In this document: in pieces, positions 1 to 11,963 of the stretch
Layout: every line of letters starts with the position of its first letter
Numbering within the stretch: position 1 is the first letter of the stretch
From: Branchiostoma floridae
Taxonomy: Eukaryota; Chordata; Leptocardii; Amphioxiformes; Branchiostomatidae
DNA length: 64,000 nucleotides
Direction: 5' to 3'
Assembly (NCBI RefSeq): GCF_000003815.2
Contig: NC_049990.1
Location: 16,990,081 to 17,054,080 of the forward strand
Position numbers and translations under genes: made by a program
The notes under the pieces: generated by a model
The model's database searches: none
What the model was told of the DNA's origin: nothing
What the model saw: only the letters and a program-made list of their open reading frames with translations

Positions 1-1800
1 GAAAACTTTGTTGGCCCGTTACCATGGCAACAAGGAGTTTTAATCTAAAAGAAAGCTATTTTGAGGGGTTGTGGACCAAGTACTATCACTGTGCAAAATA
101 TGAGCCAAATCGATTTTTTTACCTTTGCCACCATTGTTTGATCCTTACAGACATTTGCTCTTAAGTCTATTCTACTATTTTCTCAGTTATGCAAATGCTG
201 CCCTAATTGAATAATTTTGTTTGATCTTGTTCAACTTATAATGAACTTATAAATATCACATGTATCGAATTCCCGCAATTAACCACTATGGCCTTATGGC
301 ACTTTCTCATAAATCATGCAGATTGGCTCATATATTAGCATCTATCATAACTAGCATAAATAAGCATTATGACGATCCGTTGGCTCTGGCCCATTGACTT
401 ATTTTGAAACAAGACCACCACACTTTTTTTTTCATGCAAAATCATATTACCAAAACACCCCTTCCAATCAAAATGGTTACTCTCCTCCCTTCATGATGCA
501 TCCGCAAACAAATAAACACCATGGCAGGAAAAATAACAAATCTAGGACAAACCTGTGCACGCATCTGCAATACATCTGCTGGGCAGGGAGCTTAGAGTGT
601 CCCAGAAAATAGGTCAACATCTTAGTTTGAATTGTTACATTCCTATTCTTCATTTATTGCTTAAATGAAGCCCAGATTTAAAAACAACAAATTTCAGGAT
701 TTCAATCATGACCTAAGGTAATAAAGACAGTCCATCAGATTCTATAAATTTTCCTAACCTAAAAGTTGCTTTACATGGGCCAAATTGAAATACATCTGTG
801 TGAGTCATAATCCCCTGTTGTGTGTGTATTTCCCCTGCTAAATATCTGCCCTCGCCATTACCATCTTGTATGTAAAAACAAAATACAAACTTTATTTACT
901 GGGCAACAAGTCACCGTCAATCGATGTAGTGAGCGTCGGTATCACAAAGAAGAAAAGAGGTGTAGTTTACCATTTAAATCTAAATTGACAATTTTTTGCG
1001 AAAACATTACTGTCAGAATACCGTTGCCATGGCAACACAAAAATCATGAACTTTCTTTATCGAACTTTTTTGCTAACAACATTTTATGATAAACTACCAA
1101 GTTTGGAAGCTTTAGCGCTAGCCGTTTACAAGTTACACGACATGAAATTTGTTCGAGGCCTCGAAATTCCCCTCCCTACACTTTTTAATGCAAGACTCGG
1201 TCCTTCTGACCTGTTGCATAAACTTATGATAATGAACTGGTATTAGCAACACTTTAACATGTCAAAATACTCCTCTCGTCTTACGAAACAATGTGTGCAT
1301 ATTGATCACCGATAAGAATTGGAAAGGAGATTCTATTGAACAAAACATTTTGGGTTCGAATTCCGTTTCGATCCACTCAGTCATTTTAGTCGGAAAAGGG
1401 GTTGGGTGTTTGAAGGTTAGCTTACAAAAGGTAAGCATAATTATGTAATTATAAAATAAGTTGTGACTGTAGATCACATACACCAGTGAGACCATTCGGC
1501 CGCTATAAGAAAGGTACATTATATTTCCTACCTAATGCTTACTCATTTTCCACCAGAAGGTATACAACAGGGACAGTTTTAATCTCAAATTCACGGATAT
1601 TCAAGACCGCAAACCCCGCTGGTTCGAGCCCGGAGTAAGACTAAGAGTGGCAAAACGGAAGTAAATGCACAATCCCTGTGACCATAAACAGAAAAGGAGG
1701 CCTACTTATCGAAATGTTTTGCGCCTCATATAAAGAACCCCATAGCTATTATCATACACAACAGACATAGACAACAATCATGATCTTATGAACACGACAC
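1..1800. repeat. Intergenic stretch with degenerate AT-rich dispersed repeats
   Basis: I see no gene here. About 170-360 is an AT-rich repeat with recurring 'tttgcataa'-like and 'ctcataaatcatgcagatt' motifs; related stretches occur at about 8030-8330 and 56440-56780. About 1020-1160 contains a 'gttgccatggcaacac' palindrome followed by sequence that also occurs at about 8683-8815, so it is a second dispersed family. The short open frames here have no coding character. Confidence 0.4.
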
Positions 1801-1804
1801 AACA

Positions 1805-2575
1805 TTACACGTATGATAAGGACGTCGTACCATCTGTTGTCTGTTGATCAGCGCTCGTAGCGTACTTCGGATTTGCACGTAGACCGCCAGAAGGATTCCC
1901 GAGTGTGTGTAAACCAGCGTTGCCCCTACGTCTGTTTTGGGGAATCCGGCGGCAATTGTCATCGGAGACATCCCTAGTGTCTTCTGAAGGGCGATTTTCT
2001 ACAAAGTTACTGTCAGGAAACTCCACAAAAGGTTCGTCAGATACGTCTGTACCAGTTATTGTACATTGAAGGGGCCCTGCAGTTCCTGAAGCTGTTTCCT
2101 CACGATTTGTTTCTTCCCTACATATGTATGTAACAGAGTACGGTTCAACGTGGTCAAATACGTACAAATGGCTGGTTTCATCTTGAGCACGCTGTTCGGA
2201 GATCCCGTCGGTGTGGGTGTTTAAAGTTGTGTTTTGTGTCCAGACTTCGGATTCTTGCTCCGTATCCATGTCTTGATTATCTGTATCAATGTGAGGCACT
2301 GGTTCTTCACGTATTGCACGCGATGGTGTTTCATCCTGTGGGATATTTGAAGACCCTACACCGGAGGCTGGGTTGTTTGTCGTGTATAGGACACCGAATT
2401 CTTTCGTCCTTAAAATGCTCGTAGACCAGTTTGGATCTCCATCACTTGCTGTATATGTAAGATTGACATTTTCGTGGACCAGTCTAGCTGCAGGCTGTAG
2501 GTTAACTGCGTCTGTCGAGTGGTCAAAAAGGATATAAAGTTTATGAAAATTGAATAATTCAAGGTTTTTAGTCAT
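1805..2575 (-). CDS. Probable 3'-terminal exon of a receptor-like protein (cytoplasmic tail)
   Basis: An open frame of 256 codons ends in TAA at 1805. It is rich in Asp, Glu, Thr, Ser and Asn with no hydrophobic segment, so it looks disordered. Visible short motifs are EPYSVTY about two-thirds along and NPKY near the C-terminus, an NPxY-type endocytosis motif. Tails of this composition, ending in an NPxY-like motif, fit the intracellular ends of leucine-rich-repeat or immunoglobulin-type surface receptors; this is an inference from composition. The first ATG (2573-2575) may not be the true start, because an acceptor-like 'gacag' lies inside the 5' part of the frame and the residues before it look less coding-like. 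I see no upstream exon with a membrane span nearby. It could also be a stand-alone orphan or a decayed fragment. Confidence 0.35.
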   Translation of the reverse strand: MTKNLELFNFHKLYILFDHSTDAVNLQPAARLVHENVNLTYTASDGDPNWSTSILRTKEFGVLYTTNNPASGVGSSNIPQDETPSRAIREEPVPHIDTDNQDMDTEQESEVWTQNTTLNTHTDGISEQRAQDETSHLYVFDHVEPYSVTYICREETNREETASGTAGPLQCTITGTDVSDEPFVEFPDSNFVENRPSEDTRDVSDDNCRRIPQNRRRGNAGLHTLGNPSGGLRANPKYATSADQQTTDGTTSLSYV

Positions 2576-3084
2576 AGCAAGTGATTTGCTGGGAAGTCTA
2601 ATGAATTAACGTAAGCGGATAAATTGATGGCAGCATAATTTTATCGATCATACCCAAAAGGAGCAAATGAATGATACAAAGTGGACAATTTCATACATCG
2701 ATGAAGGTTAGATAATGTTTTAAATATTATTTCGTTGATTTCAAAGGTCTTCCATGATTATCCTTTTACTCGATAATTTCCAAGCCTTTCAAATATCTGA
2801 ATGATCTCAAATGACCATTGTTTTTTGTTCACTAATCGTTCCCGACCTTGGGAAAATGGGTCGAAAGGAATTCAGAGTCGAGGTTTCTTTCAAATCAATA
2901 TCAGTATTTCATATTGGATAGCGAAATGTTCATACAAATTTAAAAAACAGGTTGCAGCTACATGTGTATTTGTTAACTCAAATGATATTCACGCTCAGCC
3001 TGGTTTTCATCTGATACAATTATCGCATTTTCTTAAAGTCAAGTAGTTGCTATTTTATATATGTGGAAGCTTATAGCTATTACG
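2576..3084. other. Intergenic stretch, nothing recognised
   Basis: AT-rich sequence without coding character, splice-like exons or clear repeats. Confidence 0.3.
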
Positions 3085-3300
3085 TAAGTGCGTTTGGCTG
3101 TAAACAAGATAACTCTTGATGTTGTTGATGGGTATTATTGATATTTGGTGGATAGGTAGGAGGCACAAAAAGATAGGTCAAGTTCGAAAACGGTGTACCT
3201 GGCGTTGTCTTACTGGTCACGCAGGCGCTTTGTACCAAGCTTTGTACGTAAGTGCGTTTGGCTGTAAACAACATAACTCGAGATGTTGTTGATGGATATT
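3085..3300. repeat. Direct repeat pair of about 49 bp
   Basis: The segment beginning 'cgtaagtgcgtttggctgt' near 3085 recurs near 3247 with only a few mismatches, both followed by 'gatgttgttgatgg'. The copies are about 163 bp apart and immediately precede the minisatellite. Confidence 0.7.
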
Positions 3301-3366
3301 GGATGATCTGCATCTAAACTGCATGGAACCTACTCTAACGGGGGAGTGGGGGAACTGGAAAGTTAT

Positions 3367-4575
3367 GCTCACTGTGCACCTGTCAGTCCCATTGTGTTCA
3401 CTGTGCACCTGTCAATCCCATCCCATGAAACCTACTCTGAGGAGGAGGAGGACAGTTGTGTTCACTGTGCACCTGTCAGTCCCATCCCATGAAACCTACT
3501 GTGAGGGGGAGGAGGACAGTTGTGTTCACTGTGAGACTGTCAGTCTCATCCCATGAAACCTACTCTGAGGGGGAGGAGGACAGTTGTGTTCACTGTGCAC
3601 CTGTCAATCTCATCCAATGGAACCTACTCTGAGGGAAAGGAGGACAGTTGTGTTCACTGTGAGACTGTCAGTCCCATCCCATGAAACCTACTCGGAGGGA
3701 AAGGAGGACAGTTGTGTTCACTGTGAGACTGTCAGTCCCATCCCATGAAACCTACTCGGAGGGAAAGGAGGACAGTTGTGTTCACTGTGAACCTGTCAGT
3801 CCCATCCCATGAAACCTACTCGGAGTGGGAGGAGGACAGTTGTGTTCACTGTGAACCTGTCAGTTTCATCCCATGAAACCTACTCTGAGGGGGAGGAGGA
3901 CAGTTGTGTTCACTGTGAACCTGTCAGTCTCATCTCATGAAACCTACTCTGAGGGGGAGGAGGACAGTTGTGTTCACTGTGAACCTGTCAGTCCCATCCC
4001 ATGGAACCTACTCTGCGGGGGGAGGACAGTTGTGTTCACTGTGCACCTGTCAGTCCTATCCCATGAAACCTACTCGGAGTGGGAGGAGGACAGTTGTGTT
4101 CACTGTGCTCCTGTCAGTTTCATCCCATGAAACCTACTCTGAGGGGGAGGAGGACAGTTGTGTTCACTATGCTCCTGTCAGTCTCATCTCATGAAACCTA
4201 CTCTGAGGGGGAGGAGGACAGTTGTGTTCACTGTGAACCTGTCAGTCTCATCCCATGGAACCTACTGTGAGGGGGAGGAGGACAGTTGTGTTCACTGTGA
4301 ACATGTCAGTCCCATCCCATGAAACCTACTGTGAGGGGGAGGAGGACAGTTGTGTTCACTGTGAACATGTCAGTCTCATCCCATGAAACCTACTGTGAGG
4401 GGGAGGAGTACAGTTGTGTTCACTGTGCACCTGTCAGTCCCATCTCATTGGACCTACTTTGAGAGGGGGAGGAGGACAGTTGTGTTAACTATGCACCTGT
4501 CAGCCCCATCCCATGGAACCTACTCTGAGGGGGGGACAGGAAATTTATCTTCACTGTGCACTTGTCAGTCATCAT
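3367..4575. repeat. 64-bp minisatellite, about 18-20 units
   Basis: A unit of about 64 bp is repeated head to tail. It contains 'cccatcccatgaaacctac', a purine-rich 'gagggggaggaggacag' run and 'ttgtgttcactgtg'. I count about 20 occurrences of the 'ctgtcagt' element, with the first and last units truncated. Units differ by a few substitutions, and one near 4010-4030 is shorter. Because 64 is not a multiple of three, the frame rotates between units, which creates a staircase of spurious open frames. I do not regard it as coding. Confidence 0.9.
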
Positions 4576-5382
4576 AGTTAATGTGGATGAGCTAGGAGAA
4601 CCCACATTTTGCTAAAAAGAATCTGTCATACTCCAAAATCTATCAAATATTTTACAATCGTTTCGTCTGATAAGGTTCTAACAATATCGTACATTTTTAA
4701 ATGATACTGATATTATAATCATGTTATTTCATAATCAAACGTATGAAAATCTTACGTTAGGAATTTACATTAGCTCAGTTATATTTTCTTTAAAAATATC
4801 TTATTACTTTAAACCTTAATCAATTGGAAAATCTCTACTTGTCTATGCGCAGATAATCAGCACTAATTATTATCAAGCAAAATGACAAAAAAATGACATG
4901 CAGGTTTTTCACTGAAATGCCAAATTCCTTCCCCATAAGTTGTTTTCTTTGCCAAACAACTATAAAATGTTGCTTTAGTTGCAAAGGTGATGAATACATG
5001 TTTGCAAAGGTGATGAATACTTGTTATTGTACTGAAATTTCTTGATGCATATAGAATACAACATGGTGTGGGCAATTCGACCCGCGGGAGGGCTGGGACC
5101 GAGGGTGATACGGAACACGCCATCTTGTATTTTACTTATGTCAAACCCTGGTCAGAAAACCTCATTTCATTGCAAAAATACATGTACTCATATAAAAATG
5201 ATAAAATAAGGCTCATTGTTTCAACTTGCACCAACAACTTTATTCTTTAAGAACATTTCGAGAAAAATTCCAAACTCCGTTAGCTTGATAAAGGGAAGCC
5301 TGCGTGACACAGCCTGTGTGATACGGATAATTACACGGTCCGGAACACCTGTATCGAACGTTATCGCGGCCCAGGTATGACA
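4576..5382. other. Intergenic stretch, nothing recognised
   Basis: AT-rich sequence. A short direct repeat ('tttgcaaaggtgatgaatac') occurs twice near 4980-5022. No gene is seen. Confidence 0.3.
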
Positions 5383-5618
5383 TAATAGGTAGTATATAAT
5401 GCATAATTTGCCGGGGTCTATTTCGACCCCGCCGAACCATTCACAAACTTTCAAGTATAGCTTTTACAGCGATTGGCTAACCTCGGTGAAAATTTATTAG
5501 AAGTGGTAAAGCATGTATACAAACTCAAAGAGGTAAATTATTTTCTCTGATGAAAAAGAAATTGATATGGCAGATATCAATATACGCCTGGTGACCCATA
5601 CGATTGGATTAGAGTTAA
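5383..5618 (+). mobile_element. Truncated copy of a piggyBac-like non-autonomous element
   Basis: The segment matches the last quarter of the complete copy at 58272-59220. Shared stretches include 'ccggggtctatttcgacccc', 'cacaaactttcaagtatagc' and 'ttttctctgatgaa', and it ends in a decayed terminal repeat 'cgattggattagagttaa' at 5601-5618. The 5' part of the element is missing or too diverged to see. Confidence 0.65.
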
Positions 5619-6349
5619 AACAACTAAGTAAAACAAAACATACCTGTTTGTCCGTTTCTAGATGGAGACGATACCCCAATATGAATACCTCCCTGTGTAG
5701 CCATCGTCTGTCGAGTAACAGAGAGACCAGAACACTGGAACCAGCCTAGACTAAGAGAACTCCTCGCCCACGCAACAAATTGTCTGGTGGAAACTTCATG
5801 CAATCTAAGTGATTATGAAAAATCATCTGTGGCACATAAGATGTCGGCAACAAAAAGGAGTGCACAGTAGATGTAACAAATGTGAAAACAATTTGATATT
5901 TAAGAACAAACAGAATATGCCTTACTCCAAAATCAATCATGTTGTATCTAATGACTAATGCAAGAGTTTGATGAAATATACATGTTTATTTTATCTTTGT
6001 CTAATGTTGTATAAGCGTGGTGCATGAGACAACATAAACGTTATCCAATATCGAAATAATTTGAGAGAAGTCATAGGTGGAAATATTTCTGTACTGCTGT
6101 TGTGATTTTGTGAATTTTATCAGGTCGACGTTAAAAGGATTTTCGAATAATATGACTATATGTGTAAGAGAAACCTTACACACACATGATCACTAATATA
6201 ATTGTCTGGTTATGGTTTGAAACTCAGTCACTTTAAATTCTACGACGAACAATCAATGGCGTAAACAAAGACGTTTTTAGTAAAATATCGAGAATGAGAC
6301 GTATCTTTACATCTGTTTGGAGATTAAAAAAGGAGATGATGTGTATCTC

Positions 6350-6392
6350 AATCAATTAATCAATCAATCAATCAATCGATCGATCGATCAAT
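6350..6392. repeat. (ATCA)n/(ATCG)n tetranucleotide repeat
   Basis: 'atcaatca' units pass into 'atcgatcg' units over about 43 bp. Confidence 0.85.
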
Positions 6393-7300
6393 AAATCCAG
6401 GTATTTTTTCATGAATCTTTATGATAGAGGACTACAGACATACAAACTGGGTTCAATTGATTTTTTAAACATATGAAAATTCCCCAATACAGAACCTCTC
6501 CATGTGACGTGATATTATAGATATAGACTAAGCATACAAACAAGTCAGTCAACCATCGTGAGGGACATAACGAAACAAATTAGGACTACACATACCTTTG
6601 TTTCTTGCAAGTGTCTTGATTTTTAAGATTTCAGTTATTGTAACGTAACCATGCCGTACTTAAAAGAACACGACAAAATTGAAAATTAAAGAAATGAATA
6701 AAATACACATCGGCGAAGGCTGGACGTGCAAGTAATAAAGATGTACAAACGTAACTCAAGCAATTTGATATATCTTATTTCCCGTCAGACATTTGATATA
6801 TCACCCGTGATCTTTATTAATCAGTAACATAGATACTTAAATCTTCAAATATCATAGAAACATGGATGCATGGATGTTATTCAGATAATGGTAATCGTAA
6901 CTCTGTAATTTGTATGTGCTCTGTATGATTTAATTTATAATGTTTTATTGCAAATACATACACAATGAAGATTCAGTAGTTTTACTGTTGCTACTGTCTC
7001 AAGCTGTCTAAATAAATCTATTTCCAATGCCGCAGAAAATACGAAAAAAATTGTAATTATTCAGTCTCCACTCCACACACAAGCCTTGAAAACTGCACAG
7101 TATTTATTTATTCATTGTTCCCTGCACGATATGATGGCACGTACCAAGAATTTCAAATAAGGCGCTTGTACAAAGGTACAAAGAGTAAGACGTATGAGAC
7201 AAATTACTAAACACGTGGGCAGACATGCATCGATATACAACTTTCAGCTGTAGGTACTGGATGGGACGATGCATTTTCCCTGGGACACAAAATATATCAT

Positions 7301-7345
7301 GGTCACACGCACACGCACACACACGCGCGATCACCAACACACACA

Positions 7346-7391
<46 letters not shown>
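7301..7391. repeat. (CA)n microsatellite
   Basis: CA-rich sequence that becomes an uninterrupted CA run from about 7347. Confidence 0.95.
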
Positions 7392-7394
<3 letters not shown>

Positions 7395-8639
7395 CCCTGC
7401 AACAGTCGGCCGCGGCTATAAAATCGACTGCTTTTGCACAATCCGCCTTCTTTGCACCACACTCAAATATGACATTTGATAGTTACATGTCCAGCTGGAG
7501 GATTTGCTTTAAATCTCGGAATGAAAGATTTAAAGATTATTTGCTATGTTCCTGGCTAAAAGGGTTAATGTATAAGACTGCATGCTAAATTCACCACCTT
7601 TGCACAATCTACCACCTTTACACAATCCACCACACTCAAATATAACATCATGATAGTACATGTCCATCTGGAGGGTTTGCTTTAAATCCCAGAATGAAAA
7701 CGTAAAGATTATTTATAATTTTTCTGACTAAAAGGTACGTCAAGCTTGCCTTCCATTTTTCTTAGTTCAACTTTCATCCAAAATGCAAGCAGCTGATGAT
7801 GCTCAAACCTCGTGCAACAGGTTACATAACGGTGGGTGAGTTAACTCTACAGTTGTTTGGCTTTTTTTTTTGTTCGCACATATAAGCCTCACACATGGGC
7901 TATCATGTGAAAATAAGCCTTATAACGTTTTGTTGTCAAATCTATACCCTTTATTTAAACTTTGCTCTCAAGTTACAAACAACATGTTTAGGAGATATCT
8001 AATATTAGATAAAAACATAATTTATGCATAGTGTTGTTACTAACGTACACATGTCACAATTATTAAATTCCCATCATTAATCATAAAGCGGTTTTGCAAT
8101 ATTAACATAAATTATGCAACTAAGTTCCCCATTACCATACTTGTTATCTGCTTATATTCCACCTATGATAATTAACATGCTACATTTATGAAAGTTCAGT
8201 TATTGAAAACAATGGAATTATACAATTTTCTCATCAATTTTGCAAATAAAGTCTTCATTTGCATAAAATGTATATCATTATGAATATCTTTGCCTAAGCT
8301 ACCTGCATACCTGCAATGATGCCAATCCGTCAATCCTTTCTGCAGTTATCCCCTTTGGAATGTCTTAACAAAAACGCCTCTGCAGTTTAGAAATTTAATG
8401 TTAGGGGGCTGAAACTTGCCCCACTTTGAGCACACTAATCATTTTGAGCTTTCGTCACATCCCACCAACACACCAAGTATGAAATCAATCCACCTAGCCC
8501 GAGATATCTTGTTGACAGACAAACGCAGGGTAAAATATAACCTCCATGGTATGCCATGGAGGCAAATATAACCTCCATGACATTTCATGGAGGTAAATAT
8601 AGCAGTAATATAGCAAATAAATGTTACAAATACATTGTT

Positions 8640-9676
8640 AGAACTGCAATTAGCGATTTTGACAAAACATTCCTCTCAACAAACGGTTGCTATGGCAACA
8701 CGAAATTGTTTTCTTTTTAAACTTCGTGAAATTGTTTCCAACTGAGTTTCAGGACAACTCATTAAATTGGCGCTACCTAAGCCGTTCTGACGTTATGCGA
8801 GATGAAAGTTGGCGCGGCCCTCAAAACAAGGGATAAGCGGGTGGAAGACAGAAAAAACAATCCTCTTTTAAATAATAGTTTTATTGCACAACAATTGTAC
8901 GGGGTACAAAGTATGGCAACTACATAACTACAGTTCTATAACTTAACGCTTATCTAATACAGAAGTTGTAGTATGGGATAAATTTCTTACAGTTATTGGA
9001 GGCTTTTACAATCATTGGAGGAATTTCTAATGTCTAAACCTTCTTTGATATATTTTCCTATATCTGTCATGCAGGGATTGTCACATGTCATGATGTATTT
9101 GAATTTGCACTTCAGGTCCATCGAGATAAACCTTTGTGTATAAGATGACAGCCTTGTGTACAGAGAATTTCGTATATCAGACTATTTGGGACATACATTT
9201 AAATTAAAACTAGTAAACAGAACTATCAATTATTATATATAGCAATCATCTCTGCAAACCCCGACTGTTGTTCTGAAGAATTTACCAACTTTATTGTAAA
9301 AACATGTAATACTACGCTGGATGAGTTTTCATACACGGCTTCGATGGTCTCGGTTAGATCCTCTTCTACACCGAAGCCTCTCAGTACCTACCGTGCCATT
9401 GCGTTCTAGAACACCGGAAGTCCGTACACTGACCAGAAAAACGTCACAATAGGTTCAGTCAGCGAGAGAAGGAACTTGGTCATGCTTTCTCTTTCTCTGC
9501 TAGACCACAAACCAAAAGCATTGATTCTCGTGACATCTTGAGCGATATTTTAGCTAGGAGTTTGCTGGGAAAAGTTGGAGTTTCCGTGAAAAAGACTGGT
9601 ATAATTTCACTGCATTATTCAAGCTGTTAGAGTCTTGAACTTAAAGCTTTTGTCTCGAAGTACCGTGAGTGGAAAA
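8640..9676 (+). repeat. Segmental duplication, copy 1 (paired with about 22160-22809)
   Basis: From about 8816 onward the sequence matches the stretch before 22810. Shared anchors include 'caaaacaagggataagcggg' (22165 area, a few differences), 'caaaccccgactgttgtt' with 'gaagaattt', 'gatgagttttcatacacggc', and 'accgtgagt' just before the duplicated exon. The spacing differs between the copies, so each has had insertions or deletions. The first 180 bp (about 8683-8815) belong to a separate dispersed repeat also seen near 1026-1160. Confidence 0.75.
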
Positions 9677-9761
9677 ATGTAGACCGCCAGAGCAGCGCTA
9701 GGCGTCGCCTTGCGGGTTTGTCCCAGAACTGCAGTATCTACATACACTACACCAACCGCAG
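9677..9761 (+). pseudogene. Decayed copy of a mitochondrial-presequence first exon
   Basis: This 85-bp block is over 85 percent identical by eye to the intact exon at 22810-22894, but it carries two lesions. The codon after ATG is TAG (9680-9682) where the other copy has CAG. The splice donor 'gcag|gtaagg' of the other copy reads 'gcag|ataaga' here, so GT is lost. The rest of the frame would still encode a basic, Ala/Arg-rich leader. It is followed at 10035 by an acceptor whose phase would have fitted this exon (GCAG + CC GAG ATG), so this may once have been exon 1 of the small gene downstream. Confidence 0.6.
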
Positions 9762-10034
9762 ATAAGAAATGATAAATGTCGTCTGTGTTTCCAAATTAAG
9801 TTCTTCCGATCCTTGTGTATCTTTTTACAGCGTACTTCATGATCGCGCAGCATATGATTCCACAAGGGACTACTAAAGTAGCCGCTGTCTGTGTTAGTAA
9901 TTAGTTAACTTTATACAGTGTCACTTAGCTTCTTATTTAGGCATAACAAAAATGTTGTGTCTGCAATGACGATAGATTGGTTAAAATAGATTGGTAGGTA
10001 GGGATTCTTTCTTTCTGTCTTTTTGTAAGATTTC

Positions 10035-11140
10035 AGCCGAGATGAAGTCTGTTTCATTTTGCGACCCAGGCATGATACTTGCGCACACTTCAACACCGCA
10101 CCCTAGCGGTTCCCAGCAGAACTGCCTCCGTCCGGACATACCGTACAGGACCGGCCATGCGGACTGGAGCGGTCTGGACCTGGGGCTCTTCATCGGGGCG
10201 GGCATCTTTGTCACTGCCGGGATGAATGAGGTGAGATTTTTCATACTTTTTCCCTCATCAAAATAAAAACTAGCGCCATTGTTGCTAACTAACTAAAACT
10301 GCCCGTTCTAGAACGGCGTCCGTAGCAACGCTATCTTAAAACATTGTGGCCTGCATACACCATGATATTTGGATTAAAGGAATTGAATATGGTATTCTTG
10401 TATATTTTTATCCATTTTGCAACATATTTTTGCAATATGAACCCAAAAACTGGTGTGAACGTTGAAAAATTTTAATAGAAAAAAGTTGCCTTCATCATGG
10501 AATCTTAGTGGCCAGGATGGTTAGAAAATGACCAGAACACAAAGATCCTGGTATACAGAACAATACGTTTTTTTTTACCATCTTACATTTTTTTCCTAGG
10601 ACTTCGAAATAGAATCTGGCATTTTTTCAAATTATCATTCATTTTGCAACATATTTTGTATCAAACGGCACATATTTGACAATTTGTAGCTGCTTTGTAG
10701 TATTCAAATTATTGTCTAATTATGTTGATGTCAAAACGGATGACAAAGGCACGGGAGCATCCATATATTCTTATTAACATGGCCTAACAATTGTGTCTTA
10801 TCGTTGTCAAAAGTCAAATTTTGTTCAAGAGTTATGGTTATCATCCATAGATCTAGGATGGGCTTCATTGCGCATCTTTCTTTCAATATCTAACACCTTT
10901 GTTTGTCGTATTCATCAGAACAAAGGGGCCGAGGTCTCCCACACACCGTCCGAAGTACCACCTGCCCAAGGAGTTCGGTACGTCCCGTCAGGCAACAGTC
11001 AGTACACGGGCCTGAACCTGGTACCGCTGGCGCCGCACACCCCGGCCGGGGTGCTGTGCAGGAGCGCCGCCTTTCCACTCGGCAAGAACTACAGGGCCAA
11101 CAAGAAAGTAGTCGGGAGCGAGAATAGTTTCACTATTTGA
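10035..11140 (+). CDS. Small two-exon gene, unrecognised, one short hydrophobic segment
   Basis: I infer two coding exons. Exon A ends at 10230 before 'gtgaga'; its coding part runs from ATG at 10042, or the exon begins at 10035 after 'atttcag'. Exon B is 10919-11140, after 'ttcatcag', and ends in TGA. Both junctions are phase 0 and the joined frame gives 136 residues from 10042. Residues about 45-61 are hydrophobic (LDLGLFIGAGIFVTAGM), a weak candidate membrane segment; the rest is polar and Pro/Gly-rich, ending ENSFTI. The GC content is clearly higher than the surroundings, which supports real exons. The decayed presequence exon at 9677 has the right phase to join exon A. I do not recognise the family. 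An alternative donor inside exon B ('cg|gtacgt' at 10977-10978) could splice in phase to the open stretch at 11603. Confidence 0.4.
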
Positions 11141-11602
11141 CCTCCGTGTATTATCATTCTTTCTGTCTTTGTTTTTGTGATGTTTAAAACTTGTCGGTTC
11201 GTTATACTTTCAGATTTTCTTACTTCAGAAAAATAATCAGTTAACGAACGTATAATGTAATTTACCTTATTTTTTCCCAATTGTTGAGAAATAGATTCAA
11301 TCGTTTTGGTAAATTGAATTACATTCCGGGAGGTAACGTTAACCCTTAGAATTACAATGTAACGTTGCAGATTGGCAATATATCAAACATTGTTTAAATC
11401 TTAGAAACAATAGTATAAATAGAATATCAAACTCAACATGTTAATGTAATCACGTTTATTTATCTGTTTGTACGTCTACTGGGTTAACTTATTAATATCC
11501 ACTTGTTTGTTTCTTTGTAATACTATGTTTAGTTATGGCAGGCCTTGTAGAAGTCGCTGTACTTTTGCCGTGTCAATAACAATTGCTGTTGTAATTTTCC
11601 AG

Positions 11603-11963
11603 TGACTACAAGAGCGGCCATCTGTCCCAGCACGTACCCGTGAGTCCCCGGCTGAAGAGGAAGCTGTGCTCTACGCTCTACGCTGATTGTCGGGAAGACA
11701 GACAGTTCTGCCACCTAGATGACGTCACGACCAATCAGAGGGTTCACTTCTCCTGGATCGGACAGTAAGATAACGAGCACGTTGATGACGCCACTGCAGT
11801 GAAGGTCTACTGCGCGGTTCTTGAAGGTGTGTGGAGAGAAGAGTGCGGGTTGGTGGAGAATCACGTGATCAGCACGACAGGTGGTGATGACGACATGGAG
11901 TCATACTACTCTGGAAACGGGCGCAGGAACGGCATCCAGTCTGGGAACGAGAACTGGGTCTAA
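11603..11963 (+). CDS. Candidate terminal exon with one in-frame stop
   Basis: After a good acceptor ('gtaattttccag') the frame beginning GAC TAC AAG at 11604 is open for 54 codons, meets TAA at 11766-11768, then continues open in the same frame for another 64 codons to TAA at 11961. Both halves have coding-like composition: the first is Lys/Arg/Cys-containing, the second is acidic and Gly/Asn-rich. The stop overlaps a donor-like 'aca|gtaaga', so the first half could be an internal exon and the stop intronic, but I find no convincing downstream acceptor in phase. It may belong to the gene at 10035-11140 as an alternative 3' exon, or it may be a decayed exon. No family is recognised. Confidence 0.25.

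Larger units (their letters stand above)
5619..8640. other. Long gene-free stretch with simple repeats
   Basis: No supported gene. It contains a tetranucleotide tract near 6350-6392, a CA tract near 7301-7391, two related segments near 7430-7500 and 7590-7680 that share 'caccacactcaaatat', an AT-rich dispersed repeat at about 8030-8330, and two adjacent small hairpins near 8540-8595 built on 'cctccatg' and 'catggagg'. Confidence 0.4.

Noticed and set aside
3367-4575. CRISPR array
   Set aside because: Repeat units are contiguous with no unique spacers, and the sequence is animal nuclear DNA.
3299-4577. Series of 60-85-codon open frames in the minisatellite
   Set aside because: They arise from the 64-bp period rotating the frame. 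No start context, no domain, and all frames are equally open.
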